From Acheta domesticus (Eukaryota; Arthropoda; Insecta; Orthoptera; Gryllidae): a stretch of 64,000 nt of DNA. A model generated the notes under the pieces. It saw nothing but the letters and a program-made list of their open reading frames with translations, ran no database searches and was not told the DNA's origin. Made by a program: the position numbers and the translations under genes. Location of the stretch: NCBI GenBank assembly GCA_031308135.1, contig JAHLJT010002630.1:95648141-95712140 (forward strand), read 5' to 3'. Shown one piece after another: positions 11,705 through 22,959 of this stretch (position 1 is the stretch's first letter; every line of letters begins with the position of its first letter).

Positions 11705-12535
11705 AATTTAGAATTGTGGCGGAAACTGCCGATCTGAAAAGAAAAGTTGCGGATTTGTAAAGGGAAATCCTGACAGCTAGTATTGTTGGCAATGGAGTGG
11801 CGTCGGTGTCATCTTTAATCGTGCCGAGTTCTATTGAATTTCACGGCGAAATTAAAGAGCAACCGTGGTCGTTTATTGCCCAAGTTGAGAGTTATTTTAC
11901 CATGAACAATGTGCCCGAAGGGCTTAAATTAAATTTAGTAGAAGAAGATATGTCATCGAAAGCTCACAATTCGCAGTAATCGTTAGTTCCTGAACTGGTA
12001 AGCTACGCAGAATGGAAGACAAAATTTATGCGTAGATACTGGAACGAGAACCATAAGTTCGAGTTGAAGTATAAACTAATGGGAGAACGATTTCGCAAGG
12101 GGGGGGGGGCAGGAGATAATATGCGACTTTGCGACGCGCAAGATCGCCGCATTTAAGGCATGTGAGGGAAAAAGAGACATGGGGGAGATAATATGGATAG
12201 TGATACGCCAATTACCCAACAGTATTCAAAATGGAATTCTCTGGAATTCCATGCCAGAAAATATGGTAGATCTAATTGAAAGACTAGACCGTTTCGATCA
12301 AACAGAAAATGGGGATAATGCGAAGGTCGACGGAGGCGCGAATAACAGTAGCAAGAGCAGCCCAAATGGGACGGGATTCAAAGAAAGTTATGGGAATCAG
12401 AAAAATTATTCTCCGGGAGGAAAGGACATTAAATGTGAGAATAAGAATAGAGAAGGGAACCCAGCGTGGAAAGGAAAAGATGAAAGGAAACGTGAGTACG
12501 TAGAAGTCAATGCAATCGTTCAGGAAAACTAAAAT
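11705..12535 (+). pseudogene. Decayed gag-like region of an LTR retrotransposon
   Basis: In-frame stretches separated by stops and frameshifts read like a Ty3/gypsy gag. One (about 11830-11965) contains PWSFIAQVESYF and EGLKLNLVEEDM. Another (about 12180-12530) contains IRQLPNSIQNGI and MVDLIERLDRFDQ, followed by a hydrophilic, Asn/Lys-rich segment where a nucleocapsid would lie. No intact CCHC zinc knuckle is seen. A G-run near 12101 sits at a break. It belongs with the protease and RT pieces downstream; no LTR was found, so the copy is inactive. Confidence 0.65.
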
Positions 12536-12549
12536 CGTTCAGAGTAGAG

Positions 12550-13156
12550 GTGCGGGATGTTCCGAACGAAGAATCGGACGAGACAGTTTTTGTTGCGGCT
12601 ATAGAATCCATTCAGGTATCAGCAGACGACTTATTGAGGGAAGTCGACGACAAACAGGCAACTTCGAGTACATGTCTGATTTTGAGGGGAATGTTCAAAA
12701 ACAGGGCGGTAGACATTTTGACTGATACGGGGGCGAATGTCAGCGCAATCTCGCAAAGAATTATATGATAAAATCGAAAATGAACTGGAGGAAATGCCTA
12801 CTAGGAAATTGGATATTCGAGTAGTAAATGGTAGGCGGATTGAAACCCGGAGTCGACAGATTTGGGTGGAAGTAGAAGTACAAGGGGTGACGATAGAATT
12901 TCCGGCTGTGGTGATAAAAGCGTTAATTCGTCCGATAATTTTAGGTATCGAAGGCCTGAAAATGTACAATGCCAAAGTCGACGTAGGTAACGGAAAGATT
13001 ACGCTACAAAATGGTATAGGGCAAAGGCATTGTTCAGGGGAAGATAGCCGAGTGGACGAAACTGTATATTTGCGAAGCAGCGGAATTAGTCGAAGAGACC
13101 CCGGGTTTATTTTGTGTTGCAGCCCAGAATGCAATCGACGAAAACGGGGTCAATAG
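12550..13156 (+). pseudogene. Retropepsin-like protease region, frameshifted
   Basis: A retroviral-type aspartic protease would cut the Gag-Pol polyprotein. The catalytic motif DTGAN follows a hydrophobic lead (VDILT) at about 12713-12735. The reading frame shifts near 12755-12770, and the second frame continues with LDIRVVNGRRIETR and a hydrophobic IIPxILG-like stretch (read as PIILGIEG near 12935-12956) typical of the C-terminal half of these proteases. It lies between the gag-like segment and the RT start, as expected. The frameshift and missing LTRs mark it as a relic. Confidence 0.75.
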
Positions 13157-13164
13157 CAGCCGGG

Positions 13165-13400
13165 AAATGGAAGAATGAATTAGAAGTTATCATGACGTAT
13201 TTGAAGATTCCAAAGAACCTGTCGTGGGATATAAGTTCAAGTTAGAGTTAACCGATGATGAACCCTTCAATTGTAGGCAATATCCTATTCCCCAGATATA
13301 TAGAAGAGAAGTAAGGAAACAGATTAACACGATGCTCGAGTACGGCATTATCAGGAAATCGCTGACGCCCTACGTTAGCCCGATCCAGTGGCAATTTTGC
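13165..13400 (+). pseudogene. Ty3/gypsy-type reverse transcriptase, N-terminal fragment
   Basis: This is the start of the reverse transcriptase domain. The frame contains YHDVFEDSKEP, then PFNCRQYPIP, then INTMLEYGIIRKS and YVSPI. This is the standard order at the entry to Ty3/gypsy RTs (FxLxL substrate strand, R-Y-P-I-P, 'GII..S.SP..SP'). Homology stops at about 13398; the catalytic palm motif, RNase H and integrase are absent. It completes the gag-pro-RT order of one truncated element. Confidence 0.75.
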
Positions 13401-13940
13401 TGATCGCAGGAAAGCGAATTGTTACTGATCAGGAACCTACAAATAGACTGAGATAACACGGTAACGGGCTAATTGATATTGGTTCCGTTAATTACTTGGA
13501 ATTGTTTCCTGGTGCTCAGTTTTCATGTCAGTTTGTTTAGTAAAATGTTTCAATGTGGAAAAAGCTCAGAAGAGTGAAGATAAAAAAAACAACCACGAGA
13601 AATGGCCTTGGACCTATGACAACACCGTCTTCTTCAGTTTTCTTGTTATCACCGTCTCCAGCAGTTTTATTGAAGTTTGTTTCCTGCAAATGCTCCATAA
13701 ACATAAAATGACTGCAAGAAGGCACGAATTAATGATCCAACTTGTGTCTCAACTGCGAAAATTGTTGCGACAATATGGAAATCGTTTCCAAAAATGACCT
13801 GGAAAGCGAGTTACGGGCTGGAACAAAGATGTCAAGATGAAGCCATTGAACCCGACGAACCAATAGAAGAGACTTGGAAATTTGTCAAGATATTAGATAA
13901 TGCCAATTATTAGAAACAATCATCTCCTATTTTATTTCAG
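13400..13940. other. Unassigned; one open frame without known motif
   Basis: A 90-codon frame (13525-13797, plus) encodes a Lys-rich start, a hydrophobic segment (FFSFLVITVSSSFIEVCF) and a basic end. I do not recognise it, and nothing indicates that it is expressed. Confidence 0.3.
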
Positions 13941-13944
13941 TAGT

Positions 13945-14160
13945 ATACCTTCCCTTTGCGGCTCTCACACTCGAGAGGCTTCTTTCCGTGAACAGCGTGA
14001 AAGCTTTCCGAGTAAAATTCCCGAGTGGGGCAAACAGTAGAATGTTGCTTTCCAATACAACCGTTTCAGCTTTGTAGCTATGGGATAAATAAATGCTTAG
14101 GTAGGGAGAGTTAGCTAGTTACGATAACGGGAATACTAGCTCACCATTTGTTTTTTTAAA
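13945..14160 (+). repeat. SINE-like repeat (family 3), copy 1
   Basis: It shares an ordered set of blocks with 16160-16450: GAACAGCGTG, GCTTTCCAATA, TTTCAGC/TCAGTTT, TGTAGCTATG, and a closing GGGAATAC. The better copy has a B-box-like promoter element. This copy is more diverged. Confidence 0.45.
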
Positions 14161-14659
14161 TTTATTTATTTTAGGTCGCTTTAAAAAACATTTATGGTCA
14201 TTAGTGACCACTATACTAGAGATACATTTTTTAATTAGAGTAAAAAGAAATAATAACAATTAACAGAAATATGAAGTACAATAAATTTTACAATTATTCA
14301 GCCCATATTAGGAATTGCAATATTAGGATAAGTTAAAATTGATTTGCAACCTTCAATTAAATTAAATATTTCATAAATTTCGTTTTTGATGCCAAGACAG
14401 TTTCGTATATTTTGGAGGCTTCAACACTCGGTGGTAATATGTGACGTTGATAATATTCCTCCATATTTTGGACAGGTGGATGGCTCGTTTTTTTATTAGA
14501 TGGAAGTGGGCGAGGGAAGAATGGGCAATAATACTATCATACGGTTTGTTTACTCCAGGAGGGGGAATTAAATCAGGCCAGAGGTCACGCTAGCAGGCAA
14601 AATTCGGAGATGACTATCACATATTCTATAATTAAAGTATCGCGTAAATTAGGCAAAGT

Positions 14660-14810
14660 TGCCATAGACTGACACGGCGTTTTCCTTCACATTCCAAGAG
14701 CACAACTCCTCACCTATGTCTCTGGCGATGGCGCGAAAATACAGGTGGAGAGTTGCGCATAAAATATAATGATAAGCATCTGCTAATGATGAGCATCAGT
14801 AGAAGCCAGG
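14660..14810 (-). pseudogene. LINE reverse-transcriptase tail fragment
   Basis: The block AGGTGGAGAGTTGCGCATAA followed by AAGCATCTGCTAATGA is shared with 20191-20240, where it joins a recognisable LINE C-terminal coding end on the minus strand. This copy retains only the short shared segment. Confidence 0.5.
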
Positions 14811-14884
14811 CGTTATTTCAAACAAAATACGGTTTGTGAAGATTGATTGAAATCTAGTATTTATAGTAGTTGTTTACCTAAAAA

Positions 14885-16136
14885 CTAGTTGAATGTGGCG
14901 TCGCCGACGCTGTAAACTTTTTTAAATGTATATTCATGTGTAGAAAATTTCGTTCACACTTCTTTGTTCAAATATGTTCTTAGAGTATCTGGCATTAGAC
15001 TTACCAACGAATCGTAGTAGCTATTAATGTTATACTCCCGTTGAAAAATTCCCAACACTCAATGGCCATGTATATTAACTCCAAACGGGATATGAACTGG
15101 TAATATTGAAATTTCAAAATTACAATCGCCGTGAAAAAATGCTGATAGGTGAAGAAATGATGCGATAGCACAGCTACATTTTTTCGTTTTGTTTTCTAAT
15201 ATGAACATAAATGAACACCTGTAAGCTGCTGTTCTGCGTTATTCTCTAATGCTAATATAGTACCTAAAGTATATCATTCTCTTTATCTGATAAGCTTAAG
15301 TATCATTCTCCATTTGTTCGGAATATTCTGATGCGAAATCTAAAACTACATTTGATTCCCCCTGAGTTGCTTATCACTTCCAAATTTTTGTCCCCTATTT
15401 TAAGATTTTAAAACTCCGCAAACTCTGATTTTTGTTCTGAAGGCGATACTAGCATATTTAAGCATTAAAAGGTTACTATTTAGTATGTTTAAATAGTATG
15501 TGTATAAGTTGTAAGTGTATAAGTTGTAAGTCACTATAAATTGAAAATCGATATTTGCACGCTGAAGAAATGTATTGTTTAGTATTTACAGTTCTTGTTT
15601 CCTTCGTATTCACTTCACGTACTTCAAATTAAATGTTCCAAGGCAAGTTGCAAATTCTTTATACAAAATACACATGAAACACTTCACACTTCACTACAAC
15701 TAAAATACTTCAGGATTTACAACAAATTCTGCCGGGCGATATTCATTTAGTTTTTGCTCGTTTGTCAAAAATCTGGGTTGCCAACCTCATGAAAGAAAAT
15801 TATGGTGTCGTGAATTGAAAATAACCACGAAATAATGGGGTTTAATCAACGCCAACTGCATATACCTATTTAGATGGCGTTGGTTTAATTCCAGATTTAA
15901 TTCCAGAATTAAGATCGCAGCGCCAAATCACGAAAAAGCACGTTTTTGGAAAATTCTTAGTATTTTATGGCGAAATCTGAAAACAAATTATCAGTTCCCC
16001 TTCTGGAGACCGCGACGCGTCGAATGGCACCTCGTATGTCTCGATTGGTGCACAGGAAGTGGTCGAGCCGTGAGGCACGGAACCGTATTTTCTCCACGCA
16101 CGCACACGAGGAGTTTACTCAAATACTTTAAAGGGA
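14885..16136 (-). mobile_element. Helitron-like element, copy A (non-autonomous)
   Basis: Read on the minus strand, the element starts TCCCTTTAAAGTATTTGAG after a host A. It ends in CTAG before a host T. Nine bases before CTAG is a perfect 5-bp hairpin (GCGTC-GGC-GACGC). There are no terminal inverted repeats and no target duplication. This combination (5' TC, 3' CTRR, subterminal hairpin, insertion between A and T) is the Helitron signature. Two more copies in the window share the ends and much of the interior. No Rep/helicase coding sequence is present, so it would depend on an autonomous relative for rolling-circle movement. Confidence 0.75.
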
Positions 16137-16159
16137 TTAAATTAAAAGAATAATTATTT

Positions 16160-16450
16160 AGATCAGCCCCGCGGATGGCTCTTGAACAGCGTGGTAGCTT
16201 TTCGTGTTGCGATACCGGCTTCGATTCCCGGTCGGGATAAAAATAGAGCTGTAGCTTTCCAATAAAAACGTCTCAGTTTCTGTAGCTGTGTGCCGAAGCT
16301 AAGCTCAGGCAGGCGGTTTCTGCTAGATGGTGAAGGGAATACGTCATATTTACCACATGCCTCTGTTACCCCTATGCGTGGAAAATTAGACTTGTCCCAG
16401 GAACGGGGACACCGTTGGCTAGTCGGAAGAATCGGCCAATCGACCGAAAT
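16160..16450 (+). repeat. tRNA-derived SINE-like repeat (family 3), copy 2
   Basis: The head GATGGCTCTTGAACAGCGTG and the downstream GGCTTCGATTCCCGGTCGG resemble the A and B boxes of an RNA polymerase III promoter (B box GGTTCGATTCC type). The body (CTTTCCAATAAAAACG, TAGCTGTGTGCC) recurs at 13945-14160. No A-rich tail is clear. Confidence 0.55.
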
Positions 16451-16719
16451 GAAAAATACATAAAACATTATTTCGAAAAGGTCTTTTATTGTTTATAATA
16501 CATACTTTTCAGATTTAGCTAGCGATCTGAATTGTAATTACTGCGTAATAATCTATGTCTACACACGTCACTTAAGTTTACACACCTTGGCGTAGAGACT
16601 TAGCAGGCGTTGCGTGGTGAATCTAGAATACGGAAGGGAGAAAGGCCTCAGACAATGACATAGGGCATTAGCCAATGTTAGGCGTTTCTTTCCAAGTAAA
16701 TGGTTTACAGTATAGTTCA

Positions 16720-17170
16720 GTACACAGAATGTCTCAGAATAGATGTTCCAAACTTCTAGGGCATGTAGAGAGGACGATAAACGTTCACTTTTTGTCAATG
16801 AACATGTGTCTGGAAATTACATATAATGGAGTTACTATATACATTTATATATAGATGTGGCGTTTGCTCCTGATTGTTAGGCAACCCGTTTTGCACAGAT
16901 GTTCGGCAGGTACATTAAATTCCCTTGATTGCGTCAGAACGGGACCTGCAGAACACCCATGCGTACGGGTTTGCCTAAAAATCACGGACGAGTGCCACAA
17001 ACATAACTTTCTATAACTCCGCATATGCATATCCGCATATCCGAAAATGAATATAAATGCAATTTCCCATTGCATTGCCATTCCCACTGCAACTTGTTCG
17101 TTGGCAAAAAGTGAACATTTTTTATCCCTCCACATGCCCTAGAAGTTTTTACGTTTATTCTGAGTCACTC
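16720..17170. repeat. Element with about 75-bp inverted repeats
   Basis: CTCAGAATAGATGTTCC, then AACTTCTAGGGCATGT and GTTCACTTTTTGTCAA at 16732-16805, are matched in inverse by 17098-17165. The spacer is about 290 bp. The arms are about 80% complementary by eye. No transposase frame. Confidence 0.6.
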
Positions 17171-17810
17171 TACAGCAGGTTACTTAAAATTAGATTAAAA
17201 AATAACTTTTGAGATGAAGCAATTGCATTTATGTACACTGGGTTTGAAATGCGGTTCGGGATCTTTTATGTGTTTAGTCCGTCCTAGCTTGCCAATTTTT
17301 TGACAGATTCTAAAGCAGTTGAACATTGCCGAACACCACATCGCTGCAAATATTGTATCCATCCGCCAAATGAAGTTTCAGCAGTGCCAGTTAAGTCGGA
17401 GGTTAGGGATTTTAGTTTCTTCTGATATCATTTCTAAAAAATAATATTGTGAGAATTGGTACAAATAAAGTCGAAAGCTTGTGAGAGAATTACAGTAAAT
17501 TATCAGACATAAGAAAGTGAGGCACGAGACCAGGAACGTCGAAGGTAAATGGATAACCCACAATCAAGGAATATCATGAGTTTGCGTTCACTTTTATCAC
17601 ACCTTAATTGAACTCACAATTTTAATGAAATAATTCACGTAAATACCGTAATATTTCTTTAAGCAACAGTTTTGGAGTGCACATGAATTCTAGAAAAATA
17701 CATTGTTTTCATGTAAACTTTTTTCATTTGGCGGAATGAGAAAACAATTCGAAGCACAGAAATCTCCAGCGCTTTTGCCAACGTTGGTCTGTTGGCGACT
17801 TTTTCCATCG
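17171..17810. other. No feature seen
   Basis: AT-rich sequence with only short open frames lacking motifs. Confidence 0.4.
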
Positions 17811-18020
17811 ATGGCTTAGAGCACACATATTGCATGTCCGCAATTCCTAGTTCCGAGAAAACGAAGCTTGAAATTTTGTAAAGGAGCAGTTACGTAAGGA
17901 GCGGCAATGTTTGCTTTCTGGGAGAGGACAAAATACATATTTTGTGGACACACAATCTTTATACACTGTTTATTAAGAACGAGAGATCTCCAGAAATTAT
18001 AAGAACTCAAAAATCCTCAA
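17811..18020 (+). repeat. Interspersed repeat, copy 2 of 2 (about 200 bp)
   Basis: Direct counterpart of 6295-6510: shares TTAGAGCACACAT, CTAGTTCCGAGAAAAC, GCAGTTACGTA and GAACGAGAG in the same order. Confidence 0.65.
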
Positions 18021-18689
18021 ATAAACACATGTTTATAAATTAAAATTGCCTGTAAGTTGTCGTTCTGGTGGCGTGATTATATGCATCTCATGTCATTTTG
18101 ATATTATCTTTTATATTTTAGTTTTTATATCAACATTTTAATGCACATCACAAAAATTAATGTTCTTTCATTTTCGTTTTCGTCGCATTTAGCGTTCCCC
18201 TACTCTGCAATGGATTGAAAGTTCTTTTAAACATTTTACTGTGTTGCGCAATGCTTTGATTGTGCTTGAAGAAGAGCTTATACATCTTTGCTTTCCGTAG
18301 TTTTCACCGGCTGTTGATGTAAAATGTTGGGACGTTATTTTCGCCTGTGAGTACAAGAGAAAGAGATGTTTTTTATGTACGAGGGTTGGGACAGGAGTGG
18401 AAACTATTTTTTTAAAGAAATATTATTGTTCACATAATTTTATTTGTTGCGTGAGAGAAATGCAGTACTAGAGTGTATTCACAAGAACAGATGGTTCTTT
18501 GAGTTATTTTCGCCTGTGTTTTCGCCTGTGTTATTTTCGCCTATTAACACAGAGAACAATGTGAAATCAGTTGTCTGACTACCGTCGTGCGAGATGAATG
18601 TAACTCTTTTCAGCGACGCTCCAGCATTAAAACAGCCGTTCCCCATCGAAAAATTGCCCTAGAATGTCAAAGGAAATTGATGGAAACAG

Positions 18690-18899
18690 TTAGTATGGAC
18701 ATTTAAGAAGGTTGGACAGTGAGCGACTGCCAAAGATGATGTGGGAATACCATCCTGAAGAAAGAAGATATAGAGCAAGACCAAGAAGGAAATGGGAGGA
18801 AGGCATAAGATCAATGATGGCGGCGAGAGATTTAGATGATACCTTGGAAGATCGAAAGAAATGGAGATTAGGCAGCCAGAAACGGCGACAGCTGTAGAA
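18690..18899 (+). pseudogene. LINE reverse-transcriptase C-terminal tail
   Basis: The frame reads YGHLRRLDSERLPKMM, then RARPRRKWEEGIRSMM and EDRKKWRLGSQKRRQL before TAG. This 'GHLxRM...RGRPRxRW...WR' layout is the typical C-terminal end of insect non-LTR retrotransposon polyproteins. It is truncated at the 5' end to about 65 codons and is followed at once by a (TAC)n tract, as often seen at LINE 3' ends. It lies inside the long-TIR element. Confidence 0.8.
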
Positions 18900-18910
18900 T
18901 ACTTGCTTTA

Positions 18911-19048
18911 TTACTACTACTACTACTACTACTACTACTCTGCTACTACTACTCTACTACTTCTACTACTGCTACTACTACTACTACTACTACTCTACTA
19001 CTACTACTACTACTCTACTACTACTCTATTACTACTACTACTACTACT

Positions 19049-19082
<34 letters not shown>

Positions 19083-19137
19083 CACTACTACTTCTACTAC
19101 TTCTACTGCTACGACTACTACTACTACTACTACTTCT
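18911..19137 (+). repeat. (TAC/CTA)n microsatellite
   Basis: About 225 bp of nearly pure TAC/CTA triplets with scattered interruptions. It probably grew from the simple 3' tail of the LINE immediately upstream. Apparent poly-Tyr, poly-Leu or poly-Ser frames are artefacts. Confidence 0.95.
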
Positions 19138-19154
19138 ACCACAACAGTTGGGAA

Positions 19155-19418
19155 TATTGCTGCGAGATAGCCAGGAGAGTTTAAGCGAGGACGCGTAGCA
19201 ACCAGTGTTCAGCCACGAACGGGACCTGTGAGGGTGGAGCGAGGGCGGACCGATGTATTCGAGCACCTTCTGGAGGGAGACAGACGATGGCCGCTTCTGG
19301 AGTCGGCGAGTGAAAGCGGTATCGGGAAAGGAACGATCTCAGGTCTTTTCGTGCATTGCTCATCGCAGAGGTTGCTACGCGTTCTCGCTGAAACTCTCCT
19401 GGATATCTCGCGACTGTC
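19155..19418. repeat. Nested inverted repeat, about 48-bp arms
   Basis: GCGAGATAGCCAGGAGAGTT...GACGCGTAGCAACC at 19160-19202 is inverted at 19369-19417 as GGTTGCTACGCGTTCTCGCT...CTCCTGGATATCTCGC. Both lie inside the long-TIR element; the spacer is about 165 bp. Confidence 0.75.
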
Positions 19419-19753
19419 CGGTATGGAAGACCATTATTCAAAATGGCTTACACCAACTTCCTGTGACATACTAAGGCATTCCTCCATCGAAGAACGGATG
19501 TCTTGATGTAGGAGCGTTGCTTGAAAGGGTTACGTTCATTTCTCACGGCGGTAGTCAGACAACTGATTTCAAATTGCTCTGTGTACTAACTGAAACCCTC
19601 AAAGAACCATCTGTTGCTGTAAACACACACTAGTACTGCATTTCTTCCTCGCGACAAATAAAATTATGTGATCAGATAATATTTCTTTTAGAAAAAATAG
19701 TTGCCGTGACTTCTATCCCAACACTCGTATTATAATATACATATGCACACACA

Positions 19754-19778
19754 TGTGTGTGTGTGTGTGTGTGTGTAT
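19754..19778 (+). repeat. (GT)n microsatellite
   Basis: Uninterrupted TG/GT dinucleotides. Confidence 0.95.
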
Positions 19779-19869
19779 GGCACAGGAAACGCTTTTGCCT
19801 GTACATTTTGTTTGACGTGGTTACGCGGAAGAGAAAGTTTGTTGTCCTGAGTTTTGCCACACAAAGCCA

Positions 19870-19875
19870 TTATTA

Positions 19876-19936
<61 letters not shown>
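19870..19936 (+). repeat. (TTA)n microsatellite, likely LINE tail
   Basis: About 22 TTA triplets. On the minus strand this is (TAA)n and sits at the 3' side of the LINE fragment at 19940-20235, consistent with a LINE-type simple tail. Confidence 0.9.
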
Positions 19937-19939
19937 CCC

Positions 19940-20235
19940 TCCATATCACGACTACAGATGTTATGAGTCGGCTGAATGTAAAATCTACTCCAGGTTGCAA
20001 CCAGCTACCTAAGGAGCAGATCTAAGGACTGTCGGTGCCTCTACAATACTTTACGCAAAATGTGAGCTGTGCCAAATAAAGCAATTTCTTGCACTTCCCA
20101 GTCCTTTGAATGACCTGGAAGTTCAGCCAAGTTCTTACCCAAATTTTTCGGAACAAATCCCAGAGCTAGATAACTATTGGGATAATGTAGGTGGAGAGTT
20201 GCGCATAAAATGTAGATTATGACAAGCATCTGCTA
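19940..20235 (-). pseudogene. LINE reverse-transcriptase C-terminal fragment
   Basis: The minus frame reads LGFVPKNLGKNLAELPGH, then VQEIALFGTAHILRKVL and a stop at about 20041-20043. The ending 'LQKxALLGTAHILRKVL' is a common C-terminal signature of one group of animal non-LTR retrotransposons. Only about 55 codons remain, followed by a short 3' region and a (TAA)n tail. A related fragment is at 14660-14810. Confidence 0.75.
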
Positions 20236-20242
20236 ATGACAG

Positions 20243-20295
<53 letters not shown>

Positions 20296-20313
20296 CATCA
20301 TCATCATCATCAT
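20243..20313 (+). repeat. (ATT)n-(ATC)n compound microsatellite
   Basis: About 17 ATT triplets run directly into about 6 ATC/TCA triplets. Confidence 0.95.
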
Positions 20314-20531
20314 CCTTGTTAAACGTTTGTGAATTGAATGCACATAGTTTCTACACGTTACCTACTGACCAATTAATTTTCTGTGATACTAGTGATTTGC
20401 AGCTGCTGAACAGAGCCACACAACATGATTTTCCAAAAAGCATCACGCACACTGCTCAAGAACAGACAGTTAAATACTTTCACATAACTCGGTCAAAAAT
20501 TATTTTAACGAAATCAGTACACACACACAAA

Positions 20532-21875
20532 TCCCTATTTAGTATTTGAGTAAACTCCTCGTGTGCATGCGTGGAGAAAATACGGTTCCGTGCCTCACGG
20601 TTAGACCACTTCCCGTGCACCAATCGAGACATTCGAGGTGTCATTCGACGCGTTTCGGTCTCCTGAACGGGAGCTGATAATTTGTTTTCGGGACCGGCCG
20701 GAAGATTAAAATAAATTTCCAAAAACGTGCTTTTGCTTGTTTTAGTGTTGCCATATTCGTGAGTATGCCGGGAATTAAACCATTGCCATCCAAATAGATC
20801 TATGTAGGTGGCGTTGATCAAATTACAGTATTCAAAGACATTAAGACATTTTTTTTTCGCTCAATACGCCATTATTTTCATTCACGATGTTGGCGACACT
20901 GATGTTGACATATTTACGTGAACAATTGAAGTTAACTTGAACAAGTGACGCACGAGGAATATTTCAATTTAAATTATATCTGTAGGCCTAATACCGTATT
21001 TAAAAAAAATAATTTGAAAAATCTACGAACAGTATTGCCTTGGAACGTATTAAATCTGAAGAATTTCAAGTGAATACGGAGAAAACAAAACTGTGAGTAA
21101 TGTTAGAGAATGAATGAACTATGTTCTCACTTTTACGTTCCTAAGTGTACAAATACCGATACCAATAGAAATACCGATTTTCAGATGAATGTGACCCACA
21201 ACTTATTACTTAACTATTACCTTATTAACATAAACATACAAAACAGTTGTCTTTTAATATTTATTTTGATTCGCATAGGAAACGATTAATAGAGCAATTG
21301 CAAAAGTGGAAGTGAACACAAATTAGACTGGGTTTGAGAAGTTTTAATCTCTTCAAAAATTATGGGGAAAATATGGAAGTGCTAAGCAAAGCCATGGAAG
21401 AATTTACTTAATCGTTTACAACTACATTTAATGTTGTAGATGATTTTGCGGAAGAATTTTCGAACTAATTGAAAATGATCTTATGTTGGGATTAGAGAAT
21501 AACCTAGAAGAACTTACAGGTGATCTTTGGGCATTATTGTGCATATTAGCAAAAATCGTAAAAAGTGTAGTTTGATTAAACTTTATCTATTCGCATCTTC
21601 AAGTATTTCTTACGACAATTATAATTTTTAAATTGCAATATTACAACTTCATATCCCATATGAAAGTAACATACAAGGTCATTGGATGTTGGGAATTTTT
21701 GAAGGCGAGTATAACATTATTAGCTACTACGATTCATTGGTAAGTCCAATGCCAGATAGCATAAGAACATATTTGAACAAAGTTACGCATGAACGAAATG
21801 AAGTATGAAAGATATTTTCTACACATGAAGATACTTTTAAAATAGTTTACAGCCTCGGCGACGCCATTCAGCTAG
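20532..21875 (+). mobile_element. Helitron-like element, copy B (non-autonomous)
   Basis: It starts TCCCTATTTAGTATTTGAG after a host A and ends GACGCCATTCAGCTAG before a host T. The subterminal hairpin is imperfect (GCCTC-GGC-GACGC, one mismatch). Shared interior blocks include GGAGCTGATAATTTGTTTT near 20669 and CAGTATTGCCTTGGAACGTA near 21031. No Rep/helicase frame. Of the three copies, this is the longest without a foreign insert. Confidence 0.75.
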
Positions 21876-22389
21876 TATTGTAGTAACGTAGTATAGTGAA
21901 TACACGGTAGAACAATTCCCTACATACCAAGAAAATGCTCTTCCGTAAAGCCAACACGTAAATAACAAATATTTAACGGCGGATGAACTCTCGTCGTCTT
22001 TCGTTACGTTAAACTCAGCCACTTAGAATATTGAGTCAATCAGCAGGCGAGCTGACAAAAACAATACATAGGTTGTTTCCTGGAAGGTGAAGGCAGTCAG
22101 AATGATTGATTATGTCGTATTTCCGGGTGACGACTCGTCATCGACCTGCACGAATTATAAATTTCTACGAACTGCGTATTAGAGAAAATAGCTAGCCGAA
22201 CGAGAATAATCCCAAAACAAAATTAAATTAAATTAATTTAAAAATACAATTGTGGCGGTTCACATAGGTATCTATCAAAACCACTGACACCACTGGTATG
22301 ACCGGAGGCTGCGTTGCTTTCTTTCAATATCTACGCTCATTGGAAATAAGTAATATAGATAAGTAAATTATTTCAATTATTGATCTTAC
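21876..22389. other. No feature seen
   Basis: AT-rich sequence without recognised genes or repeats. Confidence 0.4.
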
Positions 22390-22672
22390 AGCCACGCGGT
22401 AGGTCTTGGTCAGAGTGCACGCTTTCCACAACGCGGCACTGAGTTCGATTGCGAGTCGAGGCAAGACTATAGTGTGCGTTTTCCTTGTAATGTCCTGCTG
22501 TATGTTGCTGTGTGATGATGAGAAAATTCACTTCTTAGGTTGAGAAGACCGGAATACGGCGTGGGGATGTCTACGTGCTAACCACACGTACTCTCTTGAC
22601 CCGTGGCCGCGAGGCAGGGACGTTGCCGGTAGGCCTGAGCCCGTTCACGGGCTGTCGCGCCAAGTACATGAA
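22390..22672 (+). repeat. Possible tRNA-derived SINE
   Basis: The head CCACGCGGTAGGTCTTGGTC and, about 45 bp on, GAGTTCGATTGCGAG resemble A- and B-box spacing of an RNA polymerase III promoter. The body is GC-richer than its surroundings. No second copy was found here, so the call is tentative. Confidence 0.4.
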
Positions 22673-22675
22673 TTA

Positions 22676-22899
22676 AGTAGTGCTAAAAAAAAACCGCATC
22701 ACCTCGCTCACTGCTGTAATCTGCACTGAATATACCTCATTTGCAAAACTCGAGTGAGTTATGCAGGTAATAGAATCGGAAATATCGTATAATCCACATA
22801 AAATGTATGATTACCAATTTCTACTAATTTTTGCTTAAAATTTGAAAGATCTGTAAAATACTGAAAATACAGAATGCCCATTTTCATTGAGCACTACCG
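22676..22899. mobile_element. TA-type MITE, copy with a damaged end
   Basis: Same family as 31141-31385: starts TAGTGCTAAAAAAAAACCGC, shares CATAAAATGTATGATTACCA and ATACAGAATGCCCATTTTC, and ends GAGCACTACCG. The inner half of the right inverted repeat (AGGTGATGCGGTTT in the other copy) is missing. Confidence 0.7.
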
Positions 22900-22959
22900 T
22901 ACATACATCGATCTCACAACCGAAGTGGGTATGTTACGCAACTAAGTGCGCGCGTCACC

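Larger units (their letters stand above)
18381..19727. mobile_element. Mariner-type element with very long terminal inverted repeats
   Basis: The ends are CGAGGGTTGGGACAGGAGTG on the left and, inverted, CGAGTGTTGGGATAGAAGTC on the right. Each is flanked by TA (18379-18380 and 19728-19729), as in Tc1/mariner insertions. The inverted similarity continues inward for about 280 bp per side (for example AGAAATGCAGTACTAG and AATCAGTTGTCTGACTACCG). No transposase remains. The centre is occupied by a LINE tail (18690-18899), its TAC microsatellite, and a shorter inverted repeat. Confidence 0.75.

Noticed and set aside
11705..13400. Domesticated gag/protease gene
   Set aside because: Multiple stops and frameshifts and a truncated RT show ordinary decay, with no long intact frame.
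18861..19184. Tyr/Leu-rich open frame
   Set aside because: Translation of the TAC microsatellite.
19021..19474. Opposed frames sharing a CYAxSLKLSW-like peptide
   Set aside because: Both come from the two arms of the nested inverted repeat at 19155-19418, not from a duplicated gene.
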